Shown here piece by piece: positions 1 through 12,265 of a DNA stretch of 64,000 bases. A model generated the notes under the pieces. It had not been told where the DNA came from. It saw only the letters and a program-made list of their open reading frames with translations, and ran no database searches. The stretch lies in the NCBI GenBank assembly GCA_013396525.1, contig VWYX01000841.1, positions 248,001 through 312,000 of the forward strand, written 5' to 3'. Source of the DNA: Chaetorhynchus papuensis. Its lineage: Eukaryota; Chordata; Aves; Passeriformes; Rhipiduridae. Position numbers and translations under genes: made by a program. Position 1 is the first letter of the stretch; each line of letters opens with the position of its first letter.

Positions 1-3000
1 AGGCTTAGCCAAGTAAATCTGAGTTTTCTTGCTTGTTCTATTCAGACATTTTTAAATACTAAATCCTCCACTTGACGTTTTGTCTCAATTACCCTAAATT
101 GTTAAAACTATAAAGGAAAAGTCACCACCAATCTGGAAACAATAAATCTCAATCCTGGAACACTAATCGTGTTTCCAAACACCCTCCTGAATAGCACTTA
201 ATTTGAATTATGGATACTAGTTGCAGCTGTGTTCAAATAAGTATGGCAAACATGGTTTCATCGCACCAGGACGTGACTGCAGCTTCACAGTTTTATCCCT
301 GAACTAAGGAGTTGTTTCTAATCTCCGTGTTAGCAGAAATCCACCACTGTCAGCCCTGTTTGTAAATGCCATTGAGAGGTAGTCTGCAGCAGTGTTTGAC
401 AATAATTTGGAAAATAAAGCATGATTTCCTGATTGTGGCTATTGCAAAATGTTTCCTATAACCCAGACCTGATCTACTTTGGTTTCCATTCACATTGCCC
501 CTGAAATTCTGGAATTTTTTAGTCACCCAGCCCAATAGAGTCACACTGAGTCTCTTTGAGGGTGCAGCCAGTAAGTCTGGGAATCGTCAGCTGTGCAGTA
601 GGTATGCGGCATCCTTGACCATGCAAAATGTGTCACATACAGGAGAACGTAACCTGTTCTGAAGAAGATCACAGGTACTCATATATATATTCAATTAAAA
701 ATATGCCAATGGAAAAAAATCAAGACACATTTGATGTTACTTCTGGTTTTTGATGTATCCTAAAACCAGCCTTGAAATAACATTTTATGCTGAAGCTACT
801 CTTGCTGCACCCCTGAGAGCTTTTAAGGGCTGCTTTCTTGTTATGATCATTCCAAAAAACAAAGGAAAGAGTATCTTTCTTACATTAAATAAAAGTGAAA
901 ATTAAATTCTTAACAACTTCTCCTTAATTTCTGGATCCTAAATATTGAAAAACAGCAGTACTTCCACAACTCCAGTGTTTCCAGATCTCTCCAAATATGC
1001 AAAAAAAAAAAACATAAATAGAAAACAAAAGTTAAAATCCTGTTAATTTTTCTCTTTTGCCCAGTGCTGCCCAGTTTGGCTCAGCCCAAGGAACCTCTAG
1101 CTCAGATTCCAACAAGCCCTCCAGCATACCACTGGATCGTTTCTGAACTGTAAACAAGAACCCGAAAACACACTCATGGTGCAGCTGTGCTTGTGGCCAA
1201 GCTTCAATGTGCTATTACTTTAATTTGACTCTTATAAGCATGAACAGATTCCCATCTTCAGGCAGGAAAGCATCCCATCAGTGGTTTCTTTGCAGTTGAT
1301 TTGTATGCATGCCTCTGACTCTCGCTGTGACTGCTGCAGCCAAAAGGAGAACCAGATCTCCATTTCATTCAGCCTTGCATAAATAAAAATATCATTAAGC
1401 ACTATTTAAAATATGTTACATTTAACAAATTGACATGTAATCCCTTACAATTTATTGAACTTGGCAATATTAATAAGTGTGGTCTATATTCTATAAATCA
1501 AGAACATGTTTGCTGGAGGTATGTGCACTTCAAGTCACTTCTAGCCAGAATTCTTACTTCCATTAGGAAGTGTTTTCTCCCATTTTACTGGATACATGTC
1601 TATGGGTGTGACTACAAGATATATTTTAGTCTAACAATGTATTTTTTCTCCTCCCACCAGATGGGAAGTGTTTTTTCCTTGTTGAAAATGTCATCTTGTA
1701 TTGATTATCAATCACAATAAATACATTTTAAGGGCTTGAATTGAAATGTTCCTTTAATTAAAAAAAAGAATTCAGAAGACACAATGGGTACAATTAAATA
1801 CTGAAAAATGCTTTGCCATTTTACTGTGAAAAGTGTTTGGGTTAAGTTAGTAATGTCATGCTCTTTAAAATTTACATATAATAAACTGTCATAGTGTTTA
1901 TATATAAAGTTTTACATTTTCTAATGTAAGATGTACATTTTAATGGGCTGTCACAAACACAGAGCTTTGTACTTTCCAGATGTGCTGGTAGGTCCAGAGA
2001 GGTGTCAGTCTATGACCCACTGGTGTTCCAGATACATATGTGATATGGATCTACTCCACAAAAGACCATGGAAGTTGTTGTTTTCTATCAGTGCATAATG
2101 CTACAGCTCATACATGCAAATCAAGGAAAGGAGGGAGCATGCAAGTTATGGCTTTTAACCAGGTCTTTGGAGTATAGCCTTTCTACACTTCCTCTGAACC
2201 CCTCCTGAGCCAGCCAGACACAGGTAATGGTGAATCCTCCAGCCTCCAAGACTCTTAGATGGAGGCATTTGACCAGATCACCCTTTGTTACTTCTGAGAC
2301 ACCAAAATCCCAAATTAGTCCTGTGGCAGACTTTGCTCTTCAAGGAATAAATTAAAGCAGACATGACTAGGAAGGCAGCAGAATCTTCTGAGATACAGGA
2401 GCCTTTGGTTCAGACAGCAAAACTGAACCAGAGAAGAGTCGATCTGCTGAAATATATCCATTGGTTTCAGCCATCACTGGAGAAGGTATCATTAACCCTG
2501 GCCCATAAATCAGCATAGAACCAGTGAGGGGCTTCTGCAAAGTGTAGTGGTGGGAGCTCTGTGTTTTAAATGTACTGTAAAATGCAGGGATTGACTGTCA
2601 GTTTACCTTCCTGTAATAACCTGCAGCTTCTGAGAAGTGCATTTCTCTCCTGTAACCCTGGGGCTCTGCCTCTTGTTGCTCTCATTACTCTTGTGTCAGC
2701 TGTTGACACTTCCTTTGTACATCCAGAGCAAGCTCAAGTTTGACTTAAGCCAAACTTACCAATCAAGATGATAAACTGTGTTACTGCATGTAAGTATTTT
2801 AAGTATTTTATATATATTTTTTCTTACCATGAAAGGGCACCTTACATTCATTGTTAAAACTGTCATGACTCATTTTTCTAAGTCTGTGGGTTTAAAACGA
2901 AGCCAGCGATTTTGCTTGCTTCTGATGGGTACACTAAATAGATTTCACTACCTACCTTGGTCTTTCTGTTTTGTATTAACATTCTTATCCCCCCTTCTTC

Positions 3001-5364
3001 ATTGATAACATTGCAAGTGTGGTATGATGAATAGGATGTCAGGAGGTTGTCATTTGTTTCAGCTTCATATTTCGCAGACGAAAAGATGCTGGAGATGAGA
3101 TTATATACTCACAAGCACACGTCCCTCTCCCTCAGCCCCTCTTTATAGTAAAACTGATTTTGACTAGCTGACCTCAAGACAGCAGAAACCTCCCATGTGT
3201 TTGTGTTTAGGCTTCTAAAGAACTTTTTTATTTTTCTGTCCTTGCATTCTCTTCTCTCTTGCTTTCAGTGAAAAATACAAATGAAGCATTTTTAATTGAC
3301 ATGATTTACTTTAATAATCATAGCTACAGAGATTTATAAAGACCATTAATTATTCTAAAAATATACATATTTTTGTAACCCCTACTTTTCTTGGACTTGG
3401 AAAAGATGGTCCTATACCACTTTTCCCCCTATCACATCCCATATATGTAGAAAGCATCACCTATTTTCAAACATGTCTTTTTAATCAACACTCTTTAAGC
3501 TCAGATACACAGTCACCCTCTCGACTCATGTTTTGTCTTTGCAAAAGCATTGTGAGCATCACCACCGAAGTGTGTTTACTCGCCTCATTGGTTAATTTTC
3601 CCCTGTACTCTCACCACTTCATTTTAGCAGTAATGGATGGGATTTGGACCCATGACTTAATGTAAAAATATTGGAATAAATCATACTGTCAGAGTGAAAA
3701 GCAAGGAAAAAATTAGCCATAAGAACTCACTGCCTCATGAAAAAGGATGGGGGAAAGGTGGACAGTTTTAATAGTTACTAACTTCTGAAGTGAAGTTGGA
3801 CCAAGGAAAAGGTTGGGTCCAGGAAATACACCCACAGTGAAATATCTGGATGTATAGGAGGACTGAACATTCTTCCCAGATAAATGTTCCTGATATTCAT
3901 GACCATGATTTTAGCATAAAATGACTGTTGCATACAGATTTGGGACAAAAATCTAGGAATTTTGTTACACCAAGGTATGTATTCAAGAGGCCTCTTGACC
4001 TGAGACCAGAATTAAGGAGTTCCTTTGCCATGTCTCTGTGCAGAGGGCGGAGGAAGAACACCTTGGATGCTTGCCCTTGGAAAGAGGCCATTGTTCAGAT
4101 TCAAATGCTCCCAGCTTCTCTTCCAGGAGCTCTTTGCTGAAATGTACTGTGTGCTATACTAGATAAGGGCAAGAATTTCAGGAATTTTTTTTCAAATGAT
4201 TGAAGAAGTTGCATCATTGCTAATACATCATCTCTAACACAGTGCTTCCGGCCAAGGAAAAACCCACACAATCACATAAAGGCAACAAGCAAAGCAGCAG
4301 ACATGAGCAAACACAGAATTCCTGAATGCCTGCATTAGAGTGCAACTGTTGCCTGCAACACAGACTCTACATGAAAGGCCCCTACACTGATCCATACATT
4401 ATTTAGACGTCTAAGTTGCTTACCCACAAATCCTCAAGGCCGGGCAGTGCAGAACTCAAACTGACGAGGGAGAAGAGAAACCACAGGCACCAGGACCAGA
4501 CCCCTAACCCGCACCACAGTGTGCTCAATTTGTGGATAGAAAGGCAACCTGGAAAACCTTTTGAAGGTTTGAAGATCAGTGGGAAATGACATAGGCTTAC
4601 TTAACAGAAAAATATTCTAAGACAATTAGGCTTTTTCAGAGCTTGTATGTGGTGCTATGTTCTGTAACCATTGTCATACATCTGAATTCACCAAAGCCAC
4701 TGAGGGTGAAAATGGTTTGGTGATGTAGGACAGCACTTAGAGAGTTCATCCAACAAGGGGGAGCCCGAGGTTTAATTCCATCTGCAGCTGGAGAACACCA
4801 AGGTTCAGACCTCATCCTTCTCGCAGGGGAGGCCGGGTCATGGCATGGCAAGCCTGCACCATCTCCCATGCCCCAGCTGTGCTGCTGGTCAGGAGGGAAC
4901 TTGTCCACCTCCTACAGACAGAGAGCGAGAGCAACTCCTTGGCCTTGTCTACTGGACATTTGACCCTCAGACTCTCTGCTTTCAGTAGAAATGCCACACT
5001 GGATGTGTTTGTGCAGAATACTGAGAAACAGGTTTGGGAGAAGAGCTAGAGGGATCAAGGCCAGTCTGACCAGGACAAGCGTCCTGTGCAATGCCCAGTG
5101 AAGCACTCTCTGCCCAGTGGCACAGCTCCCACAGGAGTCAGTTGGAAAGCCCACAAAAACCTGTGTGCTCTCAGAGGTCTCTGCCCTCCTGTGTAGAGTC
5201 AGAAGGCTGGAAAGTCCTTCCAAATGGGGTGCACTCCAGTGCAAAGCTTCAATACTGGAAAGAGTGTCTGCTTTTGCCATCCTGATGGATTTTGATTTCG
5301 CATATCCTTAAATTTCCCTCCGTGAAGGGATATTCTCTAGCTGTACTCACTGAACTGTTACAAG
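1..5364. other. Unique AT-rich sequence, no gene seen
   Basis: Both strands were read for exons, RNA genes and repeats. Open frames are short (up to about 122 codons), lack family signatures and overlap on both strands as expected by chance. Local low-complexity spots are an AT run near 680-695, a 12-A run near 1000 and a small duplicated TAAGTATTT unit near 2789-2810. The part from about 4440 to 5310 is a little richer in G+C but shows no CpG clustering and no recognisable repeat. Confidence 0.6.
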
Positions 5365-5660
5365 CCTTCACTGCCTTGCTGACAGAAATATTTTGTTCTT
5401 TCTAACCAAAACTTTTCTTCTGCAATTTAAGTCCATTACTTCTTGTCCTAATCAGAACAGACAGAAAGAAGATATTATTCCCTTGTGGTCAACAGAAGCC
5501 TTTTTTGTCTTGGATATTTGCTGGCATATTTTTAGCCTTAAGTTTTCCTCCTTCCAGTTCAGTAACTTCAACTTACTGAGTTTTCTTTCCCTGACCTGTT
5601 CTCCAGACCTCATCATTCTCTGCATAAAGAGTTTCTGGCTGATTCACACCTGCCTCAAAG
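5365..5660 (-). mobile_element. Ancient, degraded CR1 LINE fragment
   Basis: Read on the plus strand, the segment keeps the order of phrases seen in the 3' part of CR1 elements inserted in reverse. First comes a stretch around TGCAATTTAAGTCCATTAC followed by CTTCTTGTCCTA. Next is a run about TTCCCTTGTGG. Last are the phrases CTGTTCTCCAGACC and CTCATCATTCTCTGC near the end. Divergence is high and no terminal repeat remains, so this is an old insertion. The match is from memory of CR1 consensus order, not from an alignment. An alternative is a related L3-type LINE. The boundaries are approximate. Confidence 0.6.
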
Positions 5661-7040
5661 CGTGGCAACACAGTGGGAAGCAGCAGTCCAACAGAGGCTT
5701 TGCTGAAGCTGAGAGGAGCAGGAAGAAGGCTTAGTCTGGTAGAAATTCTGATAAAGGCAGTCCAGACATGATGGTCACCATTCACGACAACAACTTGGTG
5801 CACACACACAGTGTGTGGTTGACCAGCAGGAAGCCTGCAATCCACTGCAACCAAAGGTCCATTGCTGGAGCTGGACACAAGCCAGTAGTTTCCCAAAGGC
5901 ATTTCAGGAGTAAGTTGTCTTACCTTACAAAAGCATCTTACAATGCTACCCTTTTTAAAATATCTTACAATAGCACATGTTTGGTAGCATCCCGATTTTT
6001 TCAGACTAAATCTCCAGTCCTGGAATGCCTGAGAGTCCTGTCCTCCAGTGCACATGAAGTCGCTCCAAGTTATGACAGCTTACTTAAAAAGCATTTGAGC
6101 ACAGCTCGATCTTCCTCGTGCATGTCAGCAGGGAGGAGACCACAGACCACACAACGCTGCAGTTGTTCTGATCTGCTTACTCAGGTCCAAGAGATGGAGG
6201 CTGTCCCCCCCTCCAGTAGCACCTTGTTGGAGCCGTGGTGCTGGTATATCAGCCTCACCCCAGGAACTGCAAATAAAACCCCAGTGCAAAAGTTAATTAA
6301 TCCTGATTCACTCCTTGCTTAATGTAAAATCCTCTTTAACAAGAAGTGTCTGATTCTGCCTTTTCATGTTTCCACTACAAACTTTAGGTTGTGGGAATTC
6401 AACCCAGGAAAAGAAGAATTAAAAATTTGCTCACTTTGGTCTCTACAGTCAGAGTATTCAGTGTAACCAAAAACAATGGGAAAAAAAAAAAGGGTCTGAG
6501 GCAGACCCTACACTGCTTTGCATGGTGTGTGTGAGGGAGAAGGAAGCTTCTCAAGCTTCTCAAAAACCCTGCAGAATAGACATTATCTCTGAAGATGAAA
6601 GGCTCCAGGTTATGCAGTACCATAACATATATTTAGTAATTTCATGACAAAAATGTTGGCTAAAATATTTCTGACATTTCTTTCTCGCCTTTTATTTGTC
6701 TTAGATTACTTGAAAGGAGTGGTGAAGCTGTTACCTAAGACTTTCACTATGTGATTGCAATTAATTAAGGTTCTTTGTCTAAGCTGTAGAGTATCTCTAC
6801 ACATTCAGCTCTTCAGAAATTTGTGTCCAGCATTACAAACCTTCAAGTCAGACAAGCTTCAAAGCAGGACTAGGAGGGATTGATGATGGTTCACCAAGTC
6901 AACATTTTCTGTTACGTGAATTATGCTGTTACACAAGACAGAAGCAGTATTTTGCCTCTTGTCATGACTATTTTGAAGACCAAAACTAACACAAGTGAGG
7001 GATCTGGTAACTAGGAGCAGAATCTTTCTCAGATTGTCTA
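5661..7040. other. Unique sequence, no gene seen
   Basis: Open frames on both strands cross 5573-6322 (160 codons minus, 184 codons plus). They overlap each other, match no family I recognise and have no splice-site context, so they are not called. A run of 12 A lies near 6480. Nothing else was recognised. Confidence 0.55.
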
Positions 7041-7148
7041 TTACAGAATCACAGAATAGGCTGAGTTGGAACGGACCCAGAAGGATCATCAAGTCACTCC
7101 TGGCACTGCACAAGACCATCCCCAAGAGTCACACCAAGTGGTCAAGAG
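7041..7148 (-). mobile_element. CR1 LINE 3' tail
   Basis: The left edge reads ACAGAATCACAGAAT, the reverse complement of the short terminal repeat that ends CR1 elements. It is followed by GAGTTGGAACGGACCC, GGATCATCAAGTC and CACTGCACAAGACCATCCCC. This order is diagnostic of a 5'-truncated CR1 inserted on the minus strand, with its 3' end at about 7041. It appears to be the same subfamily as the plus-strand copy at 31463-31623, which carries the same phrases in forward orientation. There is no coding capacity. Confidence 0.9.
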
Positions 7149-9956
7149 TATTGTGCAAATACTTATTTTGTTTCATTTCCTAGTAAAAAATTACCTAATT
7201 TCAATTTTTTATTTCTTTACTTTTGCATTGTGACATTCAAATAACTTCAACAGTGGAAGTTGTTGTCCTACTCTTTCCATTCTGCTCCTGTTAGTTACTG
7301 CCTGTTATTCCAGAACTTAACACTAACCTTTCAGAAAATTTCACTACATCATTTCACTACCTCATGATACAAAAATATTTTTAGTTTCTGCTCTGCATTG
7401 TAATGACTTCCAAGCACTTCTTCAAGAAATTACTGAAATTATTTCACAATTTTATTAAGATGAGTAGATAGGGAGAATTGAGAAATGTCTAAGATTAAAG
7501 TTGGTTAGGATACAGACTAAAAGAATCCTTTTTATCCCCAAATAAAAAAAAAATGCCTCATGACCAAGAAATATATTTTTAGTATAACATCATAGTTTGC
7601 ATTCATAAAGAAATATTATAAATATACAGTTCTAATTCTAGCCCTAATGCAGCATTCACAGGGACTCAAATGTTCACATAGATAATGAAAATTAGAAAAT
7701 ATTAGGGGTTTTTTTTAACATTCCTGGTTACACCGGTCTATGCATTCTGGTATTTGCAGCAACATCTTGGGCAGAGGTGATTCTGGTACTGTCCTTCTAC
7801 TTAACTCACCAGAACTTGCAGGTATGTATGACCTCTAGATCTTGCCCTAAATTGGTGTGTTGCTTCCTTCCAGACAGTCATACAGTGGTTGTGGTTTCTG
7901 TACATTGCTTTCCAAGGTGTATATTCTGGGACTACTGATTAACTCAGCTTCGTAACACCCTTCAGCCTGAAGAGCTGTAATGTACCTCAGTACTTTAAAG
8001 TACATTAAGATTATTGAAAGGACAAAAAGACCTAAAAACCACCTACCACGCTGTTGCATTTTGCATTGAATCTGTGAAACTGCAGGTTTACAGCTAATGT
8101 AGCTGAGATCTTCCAACGGTTTAGAATTTGGGTCTGATTTTGGCCCTCCATAACTCTGCAGGCTTGAGACGTGTGCATAGTCATATGCAACTCCCCTCCT
8201 ATCTCCTACAGCAAATCCTGTAGCTGTGTTATTATAACTATACATAGGTACATGTAATATCTGGAATCCAACCAGCAGCCAGATTTGAAGGATCATCCAT
8301 AAAAGTTTCACATAGCTAAAGAAAGCAGTCAACACACTCTTAATAAATTCAGTATTTTCACAGATCCTCTGGTCAGCTTCACAGTGTAAGGTACTCTTTA
8401 AAGAGACATATACATTTATATATAAGTATGCAGGTCACCTGGAAAACATCCAAACTCTTCCTTGAAGCAGTCAGACACAAATTTCTAGATATACTAAGCA
8501 AGATCTGTAGTAATGATATTACTCACAGCACTGAAGATTTATTTGGTGTAGCAGTGGGTTCAGCAGAATTTCAGACCTGCAATTATGTCATAAGATAAGC
8601 ATGTCAGAGGCTATGGGCATGTCAGGTAATTTGACTTGTACACCTATCTTTGTTCTGGCATCTGCCCACTTGTGATATACACAACTGATATCGCTGAGGG
8701 AGTACTGAAGATCTGACTGTTACTGGTACTTGTTAAAGTGAGACATAAAACGGTAAATATTAAGAATCTATCTGCTTGGTTTAGAGAAGTCAGGCAATGT
8801 ATTTCTGGCAGGATGAAGCACCAGCCAATGTGGTACATGACACTTGTATCTGATACATGATTAAATACCAACATGTAAAATAAAACACTACAGATCTGCT
8901 TTACTGCACGGATTCTAGCAAAAAGATGTTTAACAGTGGTAGGAAAAAATACTCATTAAGAATAATCTCCTGAGAAAGAACATTCCACGTTTTATGAGCA
9001 AGGGCTCATCTCAAAGAGTTATCACAGGTAGCCTGCTGTGGGCTGCAGTGTGGAGGAGGAAAATAAGGAAACAGAAAACATAAAAACCCCTGGACTTAAG
9101 TGTGATGCTGAAGGTTATCACTCATCTGGGCTGAACAATGTGGCAAGGAGATTGGCAAAAGGAGGAAATCTGAGGTTGTATGGCATAAAAACTTTCATAT
9201 GAGCCTAAATGTTGCAATAAACTGCATTACTTTTTCCTTAATTGCAGTGCTAAACTCCCAGGCCCCAGAGGAGGTGAGAAGCGGCTTGTCAGACTCCAAA
9301 TATCAGAAAAATTGATATGATGATGATTTTTGGTCAGCTCTTTTACTCGCCATCCATTTTTCTAAGGTCTTGTGGTTCAGTTTCTCCCTATGTTTCCTTA
9401 GACTGATTAGGGCAAGACACTGTGCCTTAAGGGCACAATTAGGAGGGCATCAATAATGTTATAATGCTATTAAAGTTTAACAGTAACTCTCAGATCACAA
9501 TTTCCTGACTGGAAAATTAGGTGCACACTGATTGACGCTTTCAGTTTCTGATGATGCCTACTCGGTGGCCTAAAGATTAGACCAATCTCCACTGTATTTT
9601 TCTTCATCAAAGCTGGTTTTTTGGCTATTTCTCAAAACTGTGAAATCACACTCCTTCCACCTTATCTTTAGTATTTACCTTCTCTGAGCTACTAAATAAA
9701 ACAAACAAAAAAAAACATAAGAAAGGGAAATATGAGACCTGGTTGAATATAGGACCAGCAGATGAAAATACCCTAACCAATTATATCCTTGCTGAAATCC
9801 TCTGCACGTAACTGCTTGGAAAGGAAGAATAAGTAATGTATGAGCTAGTAAGTCAAGTTTAATCAATGAAATTCAATCCATACATTATTGTCAAGTCTTT
9901 TAGGATAAAACCCCTATATAAATCTAGCATTTTTGTTGTTGTTGTTGTGGTTTAAC
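7149..9956. other. Unique sequence; one chance-length open frame
   Basis: No repeat or exon was recognised. A 162-codon minus-strand open frame (7847-8335) has a hydrophobic segment near its start and a second around residues 95-115. It has no family resemblance and no conserved motif, and a frame of this length is expected about once by chance in a window of this size and composition. A short GTT repeat (about 9933-9949) sits just before the next CR1 tail. Confidence 0.5.
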
Positions 9957-10100
9957 TGTATAGAATATATCATCAAGGTTGGAAGACACCTTTAAGATCA
10001 CCTAGTGCAACCATCAGCCCAGCACCATCATAATCACCCCTAAATCATATACTCAAGTGCCACATCCAGACACCTATTGAGCACTTCCAGAGATGGTGAC
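9957..10100 (-). mobile_element. CR1 LINE 3' tail, cut by assembly gap
   Basis: The sequence reads AGAATATATCATCAAGGTTGG, then AAGATCACCTAGTGCAACC, then CAAGTGCCACATCCAGACAC and TTCCAGAGATGGTGAC, the usual order of a reverse-inserted CR1 3' region. It stops exactly where the N run begins, so the element probably continues into the gap. Sequence on the far side of the gap (10775 onward) is not recognisably CR1, so the other end should lie in the missing bases. It is diverged but clear. Confidence 0.85.
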
Positions 10101-10774
10101 NNNNNNNNNNNNNNNNNNNNNNNNNNNNNNNNNNNNNNNNNNNNNNNNNNNNNNNNNNNNNNNNNNNNNNNNNNNNNNNNNNNNNNNNNNNNNNNNNNNN
10201 NNNNNNNNNNNNNNNNNNNNNNNNNNNNNNNNNNNNNNNNNNNNNNNNNNNNNNNNNNNNNNNNNNNNNNNNNNNNNNNNNNNNNNNNNNNNNNNNNNNN
10301 NNNNNNNNNNNNNNNNNNNNNNNNNNNNNNNNNNNNNNNNNNNNNNNNNNNNNNNNNNNNNNNNNNNNNNNNNNNNNNNNNNNNNNNNNNNNNNNNNNNN
10401 NNNNNNNNNNNNNNNNNNNNNNNNNNNNNNNNNNNNNNNNNNNNNNNNNNNNNNNNNNNNNNNNNNNNNNNNNNNNNNNNNNNNNNNNNNNNNNNNNNNN
10501 NNNNNNNNNNNNNNNNNNNNNNNNNNNNNNNNNNNNNNNNNNNNNNNNNNNNNNNNNNNNNNNNNNNNNNNNNNNNNNNNNNNNNNNNNNNNNNNNNNNN
10601 NNNNNNNNNNNNNNNNNNNNNNNNNNNNNNNNNNNNNNNNNNNNNNNNNNNNNNNNNNNNNNNNNNNNNNNNNNNNNNNNNNNNNNNNNNNNNNNNNNNN
10701 NNNNNNNNNNNNNNNNNNNNNNNNNNNNNNNNNNNNNNNNNNNNNNNNNNNNNNNNNNNNNNNNNNNNNNNNNN
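10101..10774. other. Assembly gap (674 N)
   Basis: An unbroken run of N. Nothing can be said about its content beyond the inference that a minus-strand CR1 element enters it from the left. Any open frame spanning it is an artefact. Confidence 0.99.
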
Positions 10775-11529
10775 TCCAGGAGATCAACATTCCCAACCAA
10801 TATAATGTTGGCAGTAAATTGACTAAAAGTTCCTTGAGCAAGGAAAACAGCTTGAAAGAGTAAACACAGGAGGTAATTTAATTAGCACTTAGAAGATATG
10901 CCTTATTCATCATGCTGGAGGGTAGTTTTCAAAGGTATTAACTTAAAATAATTTTGACATTATTTGCACTGAAGTGTTGTTGGAGGATATTCAAAACATG
11001 GCCAAGTGTAGATGGATCTTGCCTGTTCCACTGAACTACACCGAAGTAAGTTTCAAGAGACTTTTTTCAGGTGAAGTGAGCAATGCAAGAGTTTCTGGGG
11101 AGGGTTTATGAAAGCAAGATCTCAAAAGCTCAAGTAATTGCTAATTATAGAGTGCTCACAAAGCTTATTTCAAACCTGCTGTCTGAAGCGGTCAGTGTGA
11201 TTCACTGGATTGCTAGGGCTGCTCTGGATTAAGATCAGGACTGGGAATTAAAATAGGATTTGTGACACCAAGCACCAGAGAGATACTTTTACTGCAAAAG
11301 CCTTCAGCATCTGCAGTCTCTGCTGACAGAGGTCAGTTGGGATCATTGGCATGTACTTCAGATGAGAGTGAGTACAGGCATTTTTGGCTATGGGACTAGG
11401 GTGACTGCTATAACTCCCCCCTCTACAGGTAGGCTCTGGCACATAAAATAGGTCTGCATCTGTCAATGACTCAAACAGTATCTTTAACCATAACCCACCT
11501 ACACTTTGGAGAAATACAGTTGTTTGTAA
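10775..11529. other. Unique sequence, no gene seen
   Basis: Moderately AT-rich sequence with no repeat, exon or RNA gene recognised. Confidence 0.6.
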
Positions 11530-12265
11530 CACAGAATCATAGAATTGTTGGTTTGGGTTGGAATGAGCCTTTAAAACTCATCTAGTCCAACCCCCATGCA
11601 ATGAGGAAGGACATCTACAACTTGATCAGGTTTCTCAGTGCCACGTCCCACCTGACCTTGAACGTTTCCAGGGATAGGTCATCTACCACCTCCAAGGGCA
11701 ACCCCTGGCAGTGTTTTACCACTCATCATAAAAAAATTCTTCTGTTTATCTACTCTGAATTTAACTCCTTTTAAGTTAAAACTTCTTTTAAGTTAAAACC
11801 CTTATCCAATACAACAGACCCTGCTAAAAAGTTTATCCCCACCTTTGTCCCATACATAAAAGGCCACAATGAGGGCTTCCCAGAGCCTTCACTTCTCCAG
11901 GCTGAACAACCACAGTTCTTTCAGTGTTTCCTCATAGACGAAAAGTCCCATTCTTGTGATCATTTCTGTGACCTGCTTCTGAACCTGTTCCACCCTTCCT
12001 GTGCTGAAGAACCCAGAGGTGGATGCAGTACGCCAGGTGGGTCTCACCACAGTGGAGCAGAGGGGCAGAATCCCCTTCCTTGACCTGAGGGTCACAATTC
12101 TGATGCAGTCCAGGCTACCATTGTCTCTCTGGGCTATGACCACATATTACCAGCTCACATCCAACTTTTCATCCACCAATACTCCCAAGTCATCTGCAGG
12201 GCTGTTCTCAATCCCTCCATCCCAAGCCTGTATTGATAGTGGGGGTTGACCCATCTTCATCCTAG
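11530..12265 (-). mobile_element. CR1 LINE, 3' portion of about 735 bp
   Basis: It begins with CACAGAATCATAGAATTG (reverse of the CR1 terminal repeat), then CATCTAGTCCAACCCCC, CACCTCCAAGGGCAACCCC, and CTTCTCCAGGCTGAACAACC near 11900. It ends in the region with GGTGGATGCAGTACGCCAGG and GATAGTGGGGGTTGACCC. Known CR1 elements have a long second open reading frame (endonuclease then reverse transcriptase) and a short 3' untranslated tail. This copy is 5'-truncated and keeps the tail and terminal coding-derived sequence. A remnant minus-strand frame lies at 11889-12143. Inside it is a local 17-bp-period duplication at 11768-11799 not expected in the parent element. Indels and substitutions indicate moderate age. 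Confidence 0.93.
11768..11799. repeat. Short tandem duplication inside the CR1 copy
   Basis: The unit CTTTTAAGTTAAAAC occurs at 11768-11782 and again at 11785-11799, a period of 17. It lies inside the CR1 fragment and is a post-insertion microduplication. Confidence 0.9.

Noticed and set aside
5573..6322. Overlapping open frames of 160 (minus) and 184 (plus) codons
   Set aside because: They overlap on opposite strands, show no family signature, and one partly crosses an old CR1 remnant. Frames of this length are expected about once by chance in 64 kb at this composition.
10045..10863. Open frames of 242-256 codons on both strands
   Set aside because: Almost entirely made of unknown residues from the N gap; artefacts.
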